From: Oxalobacter paeniformigenes
GTDB lineage: Bacteria; Pseudomonadota; Gammaproteobacteria; Burkholderiales; Burkholderiaceae_D
Length of the DNA: 64,000 bases
NCBI RefSeq assembly: GCF_027158465.1
Contig: NZ_JAMKYL010000003.1
Coordinates: 62,001-126,000 of the forward strand
Direction: 5' to 3'
Part shown: positions 18,229 to 28,174 of the stretch, piece after piece
Layout: the number at the start of each line of letters is the position of its first letter
Position numbering within the stretch: the stretch's first letter is position 1
Position numbers and translations under genes: made by a program
The notes under the pieces: model-generated
What the model was told of the DNA's origin: nothing
Seen by the model: the letters and a program-made list of their open reading frames with translations, nothing else
Database searches by the model: none

Positions 18229-18720
18229 ATGAGTGAACCACGCGACATGAACCCTTGCAGCATTCCCAAACCGGTCGGCCGGTTGTTGTCTCGCCTGCCG
18301 TCATGGCCGGGTTCACTCCTGTTTGTCGCGGCGCTCAATTCCGTTCTTACGCCCAGATTGCCGGATGATGTCAGGGAGATGATGGCAGGGAAGCAGTTGC
18401 GTTTGTCGGTTGCCGATGCCGGTATCTCGTTCAATTTTGTGTGGACAAAGGGTGGTTTTGTCGCCGGAAGGGATCGTGTCGAACCGGATCTGACCATTTC
18501 CGCCAGTGCATATGATTTTTATCTGCTGTCGCGACGGCAGGAAGATCCGGATACGCTTTTTTTCAGTCGCCGTCTGGTCATGGAAGGTGATACCGAATTG
18601 GGGTTGATGCTGAAGAATACGCTGGACGCCATGGAACTCAATGTGTTCGAACTGGCGCGCGATTTGCCGGCACGCCTGTTATTGTCCATGATACCGGGCT
18701 ATCGCAAGAGCGGGCAATAA
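18229..18720 (+). CDS. ubiT: Ubiquinone anaerobic biosynthesis accessory factor UbiT
   Basis: 163 aa SCP2-domain lipid-binding protein that carries hydrophobic ubiquinone intermediates in the anaerobic pathway. The SCP2 domain spans about residues 35-135 (GKQLRLSVADAGISFNF, EPDLTISASAYDFYLLSRRQEDPDTLFF, MEGDTELGLMLKN). It starts 11 bases after ubiV, and the three genes form one unit. Its presence with ubiUV makes the functional assignment firm. Confidence 0.93.
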   Translation: MSEPRDMNPCSIPKPVGRLLSRLPSWPGSLLFVAALNSVLTPRLPDDVREMMAGKQLRLSVADAGISFNFVWTKGGFVAGRDRVEPDLTISASAYDFYLLSRRQEDPDTLFFSRRLVMEGDTELGLMLKNTLDAMELNVFELARDLPARLLLSMIPGYRKSGQ

Positions 18721-18795
18721 TCGTATATGAAACGGTGCCGGTTTGAAAGGCCGATGCCGACAGCCGTGTGCCTGTGATATACGGCTGTGCGGTTT

Positions 18796-19200
18796 TCATC
18801 TGTCGTGGAGCGTGGTTTCACCAGTGTGGCTGTTCATGACGTGATTCCAGCCGAAGCGAACGGCATCACGCTTTGTTTCCCATGAATGTTCTTCCTGATA
18901 ATTCAGTTCCCGGCTTGTCTGCGCGACCGGTTCGACTTCTTCCCAGGTACATGAGGCAATCCTTTTTCCGTTTTCGGCCAGCAACGCACCATAACGGTAT
19001 GCAGGCAAACTGTCATCGAATGGAATGCCTGACGACAAATAACGTTTTTTCCAGTGATTGCGGAATGCCGTTTCGTCATTTCGTGTGTTGTTGTCTGTTG
19101 CGTGGAATTCGCCAAAACGGCTGTTATGGTCGAGCAGATCCTTGATCGACTTACCGGCCTTTTTCAGGGTATGCAGTGTTTTGTCGGCCAGTTTTTTCAT
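18796..19200 (-). CDS. Small basic/acidic stress-type hypothetical protein
   Basis: 134 aa soluble protein. The N-terminal part is lysine-rich (KKLADKTLHTLKKAGKSIKDLL). The C-terminal half contains PAYRYGALLAENGKR, EEHSWETKRDAVRFGWNHV, a pattern I recall from small proteobacterial proteins found beside general-stress or CsbD-type genes. The molecular function is unknown. The following gene on the same strand is also stress-like, so the pair may be co-regulated. Confidence 0.65.
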   Translation of the reverse strand: MKKLADKTLHTLKKAGKSIKDLLDHNSRFGEFHATDNNTRNDETAFRNHWKKRYLSSGIPFDDSLPAYRYGALLAENGKRIASCTWEEVEPVAQTSRELNYQEEHSWETKRDAVRFGWNHVMNSHTGETTLHDR

Positions 19201-19289
19201 GACAGCAGAAGCCGAACTTGCGGCTTGCAGGCGTTTTTGCCGTTACAGGGTGGTTGGCCTGATACTTGTCGTTTCACTACCCGGTCTTT

Positions 19290-19751
19290 TTATTCAGCGG
19301 ATTGTCCCAAAACGAAAACGCCGCTTTCCGATATTGCCGGAACATGGGGAGGATGTTCCGTATCGAACAGGTGGTCCATACGGGATGAAAAAGAGCCGAT
19401 ACCGAGTGTTTCGAAGCGGCACATGGTTTTTGCGGCCTTCATGGCATCGCGATATGAGTCCGTATCGACTGATACGATGAAATGCCCATCCCTGAGCGCC
19501 CGGGTATAAAGTCCGGTCGTTTCCGGTACGTTGTCCATATCCTCGATGGAGCGATAAAAGTGGCCGAGATCGTTTTCCAGTCGAGGCAACAGGTGATTTT
19601 CTCCGATACGGTCGTAATACCGTACCTGTTCGATATCGTCATCTGAACTGATATAGATCCGGTTAAGCGGGAAACCATCTTCCAGCAATTCGTTGACGGC
19701 GGCCCGGGCGACTTCGTCATTTCTGTAAATGACAACGACTTTGTTTTGCAT
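19290..19751 (-). CDS. General-stress-protein-17M-like domain protein
   Basis: 153 aa from the ATG at 19751, with AAAGGA upstream; 12 extra residues in a longer frame are unsupported. The N-terminal region KVVVIYRNDEVARAAVNELLEDGFPLNRIYIS resembles the heat-induced/general stress protein 17M-like domain. A central part follows with GHFIVSVDTDSYRDAMKAA. The function is not known. It lies 89 bases upstream of the other small stress-type gene on the same strand. Confidence 0.65.
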   Translation of the reverse strand: MQNKVVVIYRNDEVARAAVNELLEDGFPLNRIYISSDDDIEQVRYYDRIGENHLLPRLENDLGHFYRSIEDMDNVPETTGLYTRALRDGHFIVSVDTDSYRDAMKAAKTMCRFETLGIGSFSSRMDHLFDTEHPPHVPAISESGVFVLGQSAE

Positions 19752-19996
19752 GTTCTGATCCTTTGCTTGAATGGCGTGATATGCCAAAGGGTTCCGGTGT
19801 CATATCCGGTAACGGTGATTTCATTAGAACCGCAGGATTTGGGTGTCGTGTTGATATTTATGGAAAAACGGCTTCAAGATTGGCGGGACTTCGTTGACGA
19901 CCAGAAAAACAGGGAATACGGCACGGTACTTTGCTATCGCGATGGTACCAGGAGCAGCATGTATGAAAAAACGGATTCCGGGCCGGACAATAAGGC

Positions 19997-22900
19997 CTAT
20001 TTTCGTGCCGTCAGCGAACGGATTGTCGATTTGATCTGTGCGACACGGGTTTCCAGATCGGGCATTTTGACGGTTACGCGCAGTTTTTCCGGGCCGTTCA
20101 GACGGATATGCCTGTTTTTCTGGATCAGTTCGATAATGCGCATGGCGTCTATCGGCGGGTTTGGCAGGAATTGCATGACTGCCGCTTCTGTATGGGCGTC
20201 TATCTTGATGATGCCTGCGGTTTTGGCGAGCAGGCGTAACCGGTGGGTTTCGACAAGTGCGCGGGCCGCTTCTGGCAGTTTGCCGAAACGGTCGATCAGT
20301 TCTTCCTGCAAGTCGCTGATCTGTTCAGTGGTTTCACAGTTGGCAAAACGTTTGTACAGCGACAGGCGTTCGTTGACGCCCGGACAATAATCTCCCGGCA
20401 ACAGGGCCGGGGTGTGGAGATTGATTTCCGTGGTCGTGGTGAACGGTGCGTCGTAATCCGGCTGTTCGCCTTTTTTCATTGCCCGTACGGCTTCTTTCAG
20501 CATATCGGAATACATCTGGAAACCGATTTCGACCATTTCTCCGGATTGTTCCTCGCCCAGCACTTCGCCGGCGCCACGGATTTCCAGATCGTGCATTGCC
20601 AGGAAAAAGCCGCTGCCCAGTTCTTCCATCTGGCGGATGGCTTCCAGCCGCCTTTGTGCCTGTTTCGAGAGGGTCTGGGTATCGTTGACCAGCAAATAGG
20701 CATAGGCCTGATGGTGGGAACGTCCGATACGGCCGCGCAGCTGGTGCAATTGCGCCAGTCCGAACTTGTCGGCGCGGTGCATGATCATGGTGTTGGCGTT
20801 GGGAACGTCAATGCCTGTTTCGATGATCGTCGTGCACAACAGGATGTTGTAGCGGTGTGCGACGAAATCGCGCATGACCTTTTCCAGTTCACGTTCGTGC
20901 ATTTGTCCGTGCGCCACGCCGATTCGTGCTTCAGGCAGGAGTGTTTCCAGCATGATACGCCGGTTTTCGATCGTTTCCACTTCGTTGTGCAGGAAATAGA
21001 CTTGTCCGCCACGCTTGAGTTCGCGCATGCAGGCTTCGCGGATGACGGAGTCGTTTTCTGTCCGGACGAATGTCTTGATCGCCAGCCGTTTTTGCGGGGC
21101 GGTGGCGATGATGGAGAAACTGCGCAAGCCGTCGAGCGCCATGCCCAGCGTACGCGGGATCGGTGTCGCTGTCAGTGTCAGGACGTCGACTTCGGCGCGG
21201 ATGGCTTTCAGGGCTTCTTTCTGCCGAACGCCGAAGCGATGCTCTTCGTCGATGATGACAAGCCCCAGCCGCTTGAACGATACGTCTTTGGAGAGCAGCT
21301 TGTGGGTACCGATCACGATATCGACCGAACCGTCTTCCAGCCCCTTGATGGTCTGGTTGACCTGTTTTTGTGTTCGGAAGCGTGACAGTTCGGAGATTCT
21401 GACGGGCCAGTCGGCGAAACGGTCGCGGAAGGTCTGGGCATGCTGTTCGGCCAGAAGTGTCGTCGGCGCGAGCAATGCGACCTGTTTGCCGCCCATGACG
21501 GCGATGAACGCGGCACGCAGTGCCACTTCGGTCTTGCCGAAACCGACGTCGCCGCAGATCAGGCGGTCCATGGGTTTGTCGGACGTCATGTCTTCCATAA
21601 CGGCGTTGATGGCGGCTGCCTGATCCGGTGTTTCCTCGAAACCGAAACTGTCGGCGAATGCTTCGTAATCGTTTTTCGTCAGCGGGAAGGCAAAGCCCTT
21701 GCGCATGGATCGGCGGGCGTACAGATCGAGCAGTTCGGCTGCAGTGTCATGGATTTTCTGTGCGGCTTTCTGGCGCGCTTTTTCCCACTGGCCGGAACCG
21801 AGGGTATGCAACGGGGCATCTTCAGGCGATGTGCCGGCATAGCGGGATATGACGTGCAGTTGAGAAACAGGTACATAGAGTTTGGCATCGTGCGCGTATT
21901 GCAGATGCAAAAATTCTGTTTCCCCTTCACCCAGATCGACGGAGATGAGTCCACGGTAGCGTCCGATGCCGTGATGAGCATGGACGACCGGGTCGCCGAT
22001 TTTCAGTTCGGACAAATCACGGACGATGGATTCGATATGGAAGTTCGCTTCCGTCTTGCGGCGGCTGCCCCGTCTGCCGGAATTGGCATACAGTTCCGTT
22101 TCCGTGATGAAGGTGAGATCGCCGAATATGTAGCCGAGGGAAAACCCTTTCTGGAGCGGTGCGACGGTGAGCATCACTTTTTCTGAATGGGTGACGAAAT
22201 CGGCGAAATTTTCACATACCGTCACGTCGAAGGCGTATTCGCTGAACAGCTGCTGCATGGTTTCGCGCCGTCCGGGCGATTCGGCGCAAATCAGTACACG
22301 CTTGTCGGTCTTGTCCACATAGGCACGCAGGTTGGCAAGCGGATCGTCAGCGCGGCGGTTGACGGTGACGTCGGGAATCGGGGAGGACAGTTCCGAAGGG
22401 GCATCATCGGATGTGATCACCCAGCGCGCATAGGGCTGGGACAGTACGAAGAAGTCTTCGTTGCTCAAAAACAGTTTTTCCGGCGGCAGCAATGGGCGTT
22501 CGCGGTCGGCTTTCAGGAATGCGTAGCGCGAACGGGTATCCGCCCAGAATCGCTGGAAGGCTTCGCTGACGTTGCCGATGAACGTGAAAATGGCGTTTTC
22601 CGGGAGATACTGGAAAAGGGTCGCTGTTTCCTCGAAGAAAAGTGGCAGGTAGTATTCGATACCTGCCGAGGCGATTCCGCTGGCGATGTCGCGGTAGATG
22701 ACGGACAGGGTAGGATCGCCTTCGAATATTTCGCGCCAGCGGCTTCTGAAAAATGCCCGCGAGGACTCGTCCATGGGAAATTCGCGTCCTGGCAACATCC
22801 GGATTTCCTTCACGGGATACAGTGAACGCTGGGTGTCGGCATCGAATGTGCGGATGGTTTCGATGGTATCGCCGAACAGATCGAGGCGGTAAGGCAGTTT

Positions 22901-23449
22901 CGATCCCATCGGGAACAGGTCGATCAGTCCACCACGCACGGAATATTCTCCCGGCGACATGACCTGGGAAACATGGTTGTAACCGGCGATCGTCAGCTGG
23001 GATTTCAGTTTGTTTTCATCCAGCACTTCATTCTGTTTGAAAAAGAAAGTGTGTGCCGCGAGAAAAGAAGGAGGGGCGATGCGCAGCAAGGCAGTCGAAG
23101 CGGGTACCAACAGGATGTCGCAGCGTCCGTGATGTACTTCATAGAGGGTGGCAAGACGCTGCGAGACCAGATCCTGATGGGGTGAAAAGGAATCGTAAGG
23201 CAGTGTTTCCCAGTCGGGCAACAAATGGCAGCGCAGTGGATCGTCCGTAATGCTGTCGAACCATGGAATTTCCTCCAGCAATCGTCTGGCGTCGGATGCA
23301 TTGGCGACGATGACCACCAGCATTTGCTGGCGGGATTTCAGCTCATGTCCCGCACGGGCAAGCACCAGCGCATCGGCGGAGCCGTGCAATGGCGGCAATG
23401 CGAAACGTTGTCCTGGGCGGGGAAGGAATTTCTTGAGATCGAAAGGCAT
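19997..23449 (-). CDS. mfd: Transcription-repair coupling factor Mfd
   Basis: 1150 aa DNA translocase that removes stalled RNA polymerase and recruits UvrA. The ATG at 23449 gives MPFDLKKFLPRPGQRFALPP, a typical N-terminus; a TTG nine codons upstream is unsupported. An N-terminal UvrB-like module is followed by the CarD-like RNAP-interaction domain (GDPVVHAHHGIGRYRGL). The RecG-like helicase follows, with GDVGFGKTEVALRAAF (Walker A) and DEEHRFGVRQKE (Walker B), and the C-terminal TRCF domain ends it. It is divergent from ispD. Length is normal. Confidence 0.97.
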   Translation of the reverse strand: MPFDLKKFLPRPGQRFALPPLHGSADALVLARAGHELKSRQQMLVVIVANASDARRLLEEIPWFDSITDDPLRCHLLPDWETLPYDSFSPHQDLVSQRLATLYEVHHGRCDILLVPASTALLRIAPPSFLAAHTFFFKQNEVLDENKLKSQLTIAGYNHVSQVMSPGEYSVRGGLIDLFPMGSKLPYRLDLFGDTIETIRTFDADTQRSLYPVKEIRMLPGREFPMDESSRAFFRSRWREIFEGDPTLSVIYRDIASGIASAGIEYYLPLFFEETATLFQYLPENAIFTFIGNVSEAFQRFWADTRSRYAFLKADRERPLLPPEKLFLSNEDFFVLSQPYARWVITSDDAPSELSSPIPDVTVNRRADDPLANLRAYVDKTDKRVLICAESPGRRETMQQLFSEYAFDVTVCENFADFVTHSEKVMLTVAPLQKGFSLGYIFGDLTFITETELYANSGRRGSRRKTEANFHIESIVRDLSELKIGDPVVHAHHGIGRYRGLISVDLGEGETEFLHLQYAHDAKLYVPVSQLHVISRYAGTSPEDAPLHTLGSGQWEKARQKAAQKIHDTAAELLDLYARRSMRKGFAFPLTKNDYEAFADSFGFEETPDQAAAINAVMEDMTSDKPMDRLICGDVGFGKTEVALRAAFIAVMGGKQVALLAPTTLLAEQHAQTFRDRFADWPVRISELSRFRTQKQVNQTIKGLEDGSVDIVIGTHKLLSKDVSFKRLGLVIIDEEHRFGVRQKEALKAIRAEVDVLTLTATPIPRTLGMALDGLRSFSIIATAPQKRLAIKTFVRTENDSVIREACMRELKRGGQVYFLHNEVETIENRRIMLETLLPEARIGVAHGQMHERELEKVMRDFVAHRYNILLCTTIIETGIDVPNANTMIMHRADKFGLAQLHQLRGRIGRSHHQAYAYLLVNDTQTLSKQAQRRLEAIRQMEELGSGFFLAMHDLEIRGAGEVLGEEQSGEMVEIGFQMYSDMLKEAVRAMKKGEQPDYDAPFTTTTEINLHTPALLPGDYCPGVNERLSLYKRFANCETTEQISDLQEELIDRFGKLPEAARALVETHRLRLLAKTAGIIKIDAHTEAAVMQFLPNPPIDAMRIIELIQKNRHIRLNGPEKLRVTVKMPDLETRVAQIKSTIRSLTARK

Positions 23450-23611
23450 CAATACAAAAAAGACGAGATCGGCCAAAGGCCAATTCGTCCTGTTCCGGAT
23501 TACAATACGAAAACCAAATATAACATTATAAACGATGATAGCGTCTCACGCCTTGCCAGACGCCCCTTTCTTGCGGAAACTCGCCCTATGATCCCAGTAA
23601 CGGAAGCCGAC

Positions 23612-24313
23612 ATGGCATCACGCCGTTTTTTTGTCCTGATTCCGGCTGCCGGAACGGGAACGCGCATGGGCGCATCCCGGCCGAAACAATATCTGGAGAT
23701 ACAGGGTAAACCGGTGCTCCAGTATGTGTTGGAAGCGTTTGCCGTTTGTGACGGGATAGAACGGATTTGCGTGCTTGCAAGCCCGCAGGACAAGTGGCTC
23801 GATGGTTTTCTTCGGGCATGGCAGGACAGGATGGACAGGCGTGTCCGTTTTTTTCGCTGTGGCGGATCGACGCGGCGCGAGACGGTGATCAACGGTTTGC
23901 TCGCTCTTTCGTCAGAGTGTGCGCCTCGGGACTGGATACTGGTGCATGATGCGGCGCGACCCGGTATTACGCCGGAACTGGTAACCCGTCTGATCGCAGA
24001 TGCGGGAAACGGAATGGACGGCGGGTTGCTGGCGTTGCCTGTTGCCGATACGGTCAAACGTTTGAGTGCCGGCAGGGTGGAGACTGTTCCGCGCGATGGC
24101 CTGTGGCTGGCGCAAACACCGCAGATGTTTCCCTATGCGGTTTTGCTGGATGCCTTGCGACGACATGTGCAGGCGACCGATGAAGCCAGTGCTGTCGAGG
24201 CAGCGGGAGGCAGACCGAAACTGGTGCAGGGACATGTCTGCAATACGAAGATCACTCGTCCGGATGATCTGGCGCTCGTGGAAATGTTTCTGAAAGCGGC
24301 AGGAAGAAACTGA
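23612..24313 (+). CDS. ispD: 2-C-methyl-D-erythritol 4-phosphate cytidylyltransferase
   Basis: Third step of the MEP isoprenoid pathway. 233 aa from the ATG at 23612 (MASRRFFVLIPAAG), which has GGAAG upstream; an ATG at 23588 is also possible and would add eight residues. The nucleotide-binding loop PAAGTGTRMG and the metal motif HDAARP are visible. It sits 17 bases before ispF, the usual ispD-ispF pair, and is divergent from mfd. Confidence 0.95.
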   Translation: MASRRFFVLIPAAGTGTRMGASRPKQYLEIQGKPVLQYVLEAFAVCDGIERICVLASPQDKWLDGFLRAWQDRMDRRVRFFRCGGSTRRETVINGLLALSSECAPRDWILVHDAARPGITPELVTRLIADAGNGMDGGLLALPVADTVKRLSAGRVETVPRDGLWLAQTPQMFPYAVLLDALRRHVQATDEASAVEAAGGRPKLVQGHVCNTKITRPDDLALVEMFLKAAGRN

Positions 24314-24330
24314 CAGAAGAGAGAAGGCGA

Positions 24331-24843
24331 ATGAAGGGTTTTCCGTTCAGAATCGGGCAGGGATATGATTGTCATGCGCTGGTCGAAGGCCGGCGTCTGG
24401 TGATCGGCGGTGTCGAAATCGCGCATTCACGGGGGCTTTTGGGGCATTCCGATGCCGATGTGTTGTTGCATGCGATTACCGATGCCTTGCTGGGTGCAGC
24501 AGGACTGGGCGATATCGGACGGCATTTTCCCGATACGGATGTCCGTTTCGCAGGGGTCGATTCACGGGTATTGTTGCGGCAGGCGGTCGTTCTGGTGACC
24601 GATGCGGGTTATGTCGCTGGCAATCTCGATGCCACGATCATCGCGCAGGCTCCGCGCATGGCGCCGCATATCGCACTCATGCAAGCCAATATCGCCGCCG
24701 ATCTCGGTATTGCCGTTTCTCAAGTCAATATCAAGGCGAAAACCAATGAACGGCTCGGTTTTCTGGGACGCGAGGAAGGGATTGCAGCCGAAGCGGTTGT
24801 GCTGCTTTACCGCGAAAATACAGAAAACGCCGTGTCTGACTGA
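24331..24843 (+). CDS. ispF: 2-C-methyl-D-erythritol 2,4-cyclodiphosphate synthase
   Basis: MEP-pathway cyclase, 170 aa. The zinc-binding DxH motif (GYDCHAL) and the GHSDADVLLHAITDALLGA loop are present, along with KAKTNERLGFLGR. The ribosome site AGAAGG precedes the ATG. It is cotranscribed with ispD and convergent with lolA. Confidence 0.96.
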   Translation: MKGFPFRIGQGYDCHALVEGRRLVIGGVEIAHSRGLLGHSDADVLLHAITDALLGAAGLGDIGRHFPDTDVRFAGVDSRVLLRQAVVLVTDAGYVAGNLDATIIAQAPRMAPHIALMQANIAADLGIAVSQVNIKAKTNERLGFLGREEGIAAEAVVLLYRENTENAVSD

Positions 24844-24873
24844 TGGTTCGGGCGTGTCGTCAGGTTGTCAGGA

Positions 24874-25506
24874 TCAGTTTTCATAGACATCGGCACCCTT
24901 GGGCACGACGAAACGGAACATGCCTGCGGAAACGGGCGGGTTTTTCTCGAATTGCGTAAATTTGACCAGTGTGAGCTGGCCGAGGGAATCATACAGTTCC
25001 ATGGCTTCGGGAATGCCGTTTTTCATGCCGATCGTGATTTTTTCAAAAGGTGTATCCCGCGTTTTCGGGATGATTTCAACCCATTCGCATCCATGGTGCG
25101 GTGCGGCGTTTTTGAGTGTGAAATTCTTTTCCAAATCGTTGCTGCCGAACAGAATGGCAGCAGGGCTGGAACCGAGTGCGTCTCCGAGTTTTTTGATCGT
25201 GACCTGATTGAGGTCCTTGTCGTACATGTACAGGCGAATGCCGTCGGCTTGCAGGATCTGTTCATAGGGCTTGTTGTACGTCCAGATGAATTTGCCCGGA
25301 CGGGAAAACAGGAAGGTGCCGGAAGCCGCGTTGGCGAAACGGATTTTTTCGCCGGATTTGACTTGCGCCTGCTGGAATTGGCCTTTTGCGGAGTGGGCGG
25401 TGGCCGAAAAATTCTTGAGCTGGTCAATGGCCGAAGCGTATGCCAAGGCCGGCACGATCAGCAAAATCAGAAAGGCTTGAGCCAGTTTGTAGATACAGGA
25501 TCGCAT
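24874..25506 (-). CDS. lolA: Outer-membrane lipoprotein carrier LolA
   Basis: Periplasmic chaperone that takes lipoproteins from LolCDE to the outer membrane. 210 aa from the ATG at 25506, beginning with a signal peptide (YKLAQAFLILLIVPALAYA). The following fold has the lolA features KGQFQQAQ, SGTFLFSRPGKFIWTYNKPYEQIL and DALGSSPAAILFG. A longer frame would hide the signal peptide and is rejected. It lies 59 bases behind ftsK, the usual ftsK-lolA order. Confidence 0.94.
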   Translation of the reverse strand: MRSCIYKLAQAFLILLIVPALAYASAIDQLKNFSATAHSAKGQFQQAQVKSGEKIRFANAASGTFLFSRPGKFIWTYNKPYEQILQADGIRLYMYDKDLNQVTIKKLGDALGSSPAAILFGSNDLEKNFTLKNAAPHHGCEWVEIIPKTRDTPFEKITIGMKNGIPEAMELYDSLGQLTLVKFTQFEKNPPVSAGMFRFVVPKGADVYEN

Positions 25507-25565
25507 AATGATTCCAGAGTGAACGATAATTGTTTCCGACAGGCGGTTTGTATGGACACAGCCAT

Positions 25566-27893
25566 TCAATCCTGTCCGGATGTCGGTACCAGTATTTCAC
25601 GATTGCCGTTGCTTTGCATGGGCGAGACGATACCGCTTCTTTCCATCTGTTCCAGTAGTCTTGCGGCACGGTTGTAGCCGATGCGCAGATGGCGCTGGAC
25701 GAGCGAGATCGATGCCCGGCGGTTTTTCAGCACGATGGCAACCGCCTGATCGTACAACGCGTCGGCTTCTCCATCACCAGCGTTGTTTTCGCCGGGCATC
25801 GCGCCGTTTTCGTCAAGCGTGCCGCCTTCGAGTATGCCCTCGACATAATCGGCTTCGCCATGTTCTTTCAGGAACGAGACGACACGATGGACTTCATCGT
25901 CTGATACGAATGCGCCATGCACACGGTTCGGCAAACCGGTACCCGGTGGCAGGTAAAGCATGTCGCCCAGTCCAAGCAGGGTTTCCGCACCCATCTGGTC
26001 AAGAATGGTTCGTGAATCGATCTTGCTGCTGACCTGGAAAGCGATACGCGTCGGAATATTGGCTTTGATAAGACCAGTGATGACATCAACGGAAGGCCGT
26101 TGCGTTGCCAGAATAAGGTGGATACCGGCGGCACGCGCTTTTTGCGCGATACGTGCGATGAGTTCTTCCACTTTCTTGCCGACCACCATCATCAGATCGG
26201 CGAATTCATCGACGATGATGACGATTTGCGGCATGGTTTCAAGCGGTTCCGGAGCATCCGGCGTGATGGAGAACGGGTTGGGGATTCTTTCCTCTTTCTT
26301 TTCCGCTTCCATGATCCGGTTGTTGTAACCGGCAAGATTGCGCACACCGAGATGCGACATGAGACGGTAGCGTTTTTCCATTTCGGCAACGGCCCATGCG
26401 AGCGCATGTCCCGCCTTTCGCATGTCGGTGACGACAGGTGCGAGCAGATGGGGAATGCCTTCGTAGATGGACAATTCCAGCATCTTCGGATCGATCAGGA
26501 TCAGTCGTACCTGTGCGGGGGTGGCCTTGTAGAGCAGCGACAGGATCGTCGCATTGATGCAGACGGATTTGCCCGAGCCGGTCGTTCCGGCAACGAGCAG
26601 GTGCGGCATTCTGGACAGATCGGCCACTACCGGATTGCCGGCGATATCCTTGCCCAGCGCGATCGTCAGGTTCGAAGCGGCATCACTGTAGACTTTGGAA
26701 CTCAGAATTTCGGTCAGCCGGACAATCTGGCGTTTGGCGTTCGGCAGTTCCAGCGCCATATAGTTTTTGCCGGGAATGGTTTCGATCACACGGATGGAGA
26801 CCAGAGAGAGCGAACGTGCGAGATCGCGGGAAAGGTTGACGATCGTGCTGCCCTTGACGCCGGTTGCCGGTTCGATTTCGTAGCGTGTGACGACAGGTCC
26901 GGGGTAGGCGGCTACCACTCGTACGCTTACGCCGAAATCGGAGAGTTTTTTCTCGATCAGGCGGCTGGTGAATTCCAGTGTTTCCACACTGATGGTTTCC
27001 TGTTGTTCGGAAACCGGATCGAGCAGGGAAAGCGGTGGCAATTCGGAGTCGTGCAAGTCGTTGAAAAGGACGACTTGCCGCTCTTTTTCCGCACGGTCGG
27101 ATTTCGGGACATCGGTGATTTGCGGTTCGATGCGCATGGGCGGCGCTTCGGTTGCACGGGCTTTTTCCTGTGTCACGACTTCTTCGCGTCTGACGGTGGC
27201 GACCTGACCGATCTTGCGGTCTTCCCGAACGGTGTAGATTTTTTTCAAGGCAAAATAGATGCCTTCGAGAAAAGCGCCGATCCGTTCGACGAGTTGCAGC
27301 CAGGACATCTGGAGGAAAAGGCTGAAGCCCAGCGCACACAAGAGCACCAGTATCAGGGTGCCGCAGGTAAAGCCCAGATAGTATTGGGCCATTTTGCCTA
27401 CGCTTTCGCCGATGACTCCACCCGGAATGCCGGGCAGGGTTATTTTCGTGTTGTACATGCGAAGATATTCGATGCCTGAGCTGGAGACAAGCAGGAGAAC
27501 GAAACCGCCGTTTTTGAGAATCCGGTCACGAAGCCAGGAACGCTCCGGTTCTTCCTGAAGCATAAGCAGGCGAGAAATACGCCGGTATCCAGCCCAGATC
27601 GTTCTGATCATCCACAGAATCAGCCACCATGCCGAGATGCCGAAGGTGAAAAACAGCAAATCGGATATCCATGCGCCGATACGGCCGCCGATATTGGAAA
27701 TGGTGGCCGTCTGGCTGGCATGCGACCAGCCGGGATCTGCCTTGTCGAAGGTCAGGAAAATCAGGAAAAAATAGATGGTGGCGACAATCAGGACGAACCA
27801 CCATGCTTCGTTCAGAAGACGCGTGGAACGGCTGGGTGCGACAGGCGTCGGATCCGGTTTTTTCCTGTCATAACTCGAAGTGTTTTTGTTCAT
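25566..27893 (-). CDS. ftsK: DNA translocase FtsK
   Basis: Septum-located DNA pump that clears the chromosome terminus and activates XerCD. 775 aa from the ATG at 27893; a 30-residue upstream TTG extension is not family-like. Four N-terminal membrane segments end near residue 195, followed by a short linker. The alpha domain (RYEIEPATGVKGSTIVNL) and the RecA-like motor follow, with Walker A AGTTGSGKS and Walker B IVIIVDEFADL. The C-terminal gamma winged helix (SLVQRHLRIGYNRAARLLEQME) binds KOPS sites. The linker is short compared with E. coli. Confidence 0.96.
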   Translation of the reverse strand: MNKNTSSYDRKKPDPTPVAPSRSTRLLNEAWWFVLIVATIYFFLIFLTFDKADPGWSHASQTATISNIGGRIGAWISDLLFFTFGISAWWLILWMIRTIWAGYRRISRLLMLQEEPERSWLRDRILKNGGFVLLLVSSSGIEYLRMYNTKITLPGIPGGVIGESVGKMAQYYLGFTCGTLILVLLCALGFSLFLQMSWLQLVERIGAFLEGIYFALKKIYTVREDRKIGQVATVRREEVVTQEKARATEAPPMRIEPQITDVPKSDRAEKERQVVLFNDLHDSELPPLSLLDPVSEQQETISVETLEFTSRLIEKKLSDFGVSVRVVAAYPGPVVTRYEIEPATGVKGSTIVNLSRDLARSLSLVSIRVIETIPGKNYMALELPNAKRQIVRLTEILSSKVYSDAASNLTIALGKDIAGNPVVADLSRMPHLLVAGTTGSGKSVCINATILSLLYKATPAQVRLILIDPKMLELSIYEGIPHLLAPVVTDMRKAGHALAWAVAEMEKRYRLMSHLGVRNLAGYNNRIMEAEKKEERIPNPFSITPDAPEPLETMPQIVIIVDEFADLMMVVGKKVEELIARIAQKARAAGIHLILATQRPSVDVITGLIKANIPTRIAFQVSSKIDSRTILDQMGAETLLGLGDMLYLPPGTGLPNRVHGAFVSDDEVHRVVSFLKEHGEADYVEGILEGGTLDENGAMPGENNAGDGEADALYDQAVAIVLKNRRASISLVQRHLRIGYNRAARLLEQMERSGIVSPMQSNGNREILVPTSGQD

Positions 27894-28174
27894 GAATCCG
27901 TCACGGTAAAAGCTCTTTCCTGTCGGTTTGCAGGAAAACGACCAGTATTCGGCTATTGTATTCGACTTTGGAAAAAGTCCCAATGTTCCGGGACAAACGG
28001 GGAAGGGATTTCATATCCGCTTTCGGTATGTCGGGATAGCGGACATCTTATTTTCTTGCTTTAGTCTATAATCGGGACAGGGACTGGCTGTGGAGCGGAA
28101 AAGTATCCTGTTGCAATCCTGTCTCGCACAGCCGGTTTGTGAGACGAATTCCGATTTTTCCCGATGGTGAAGCT

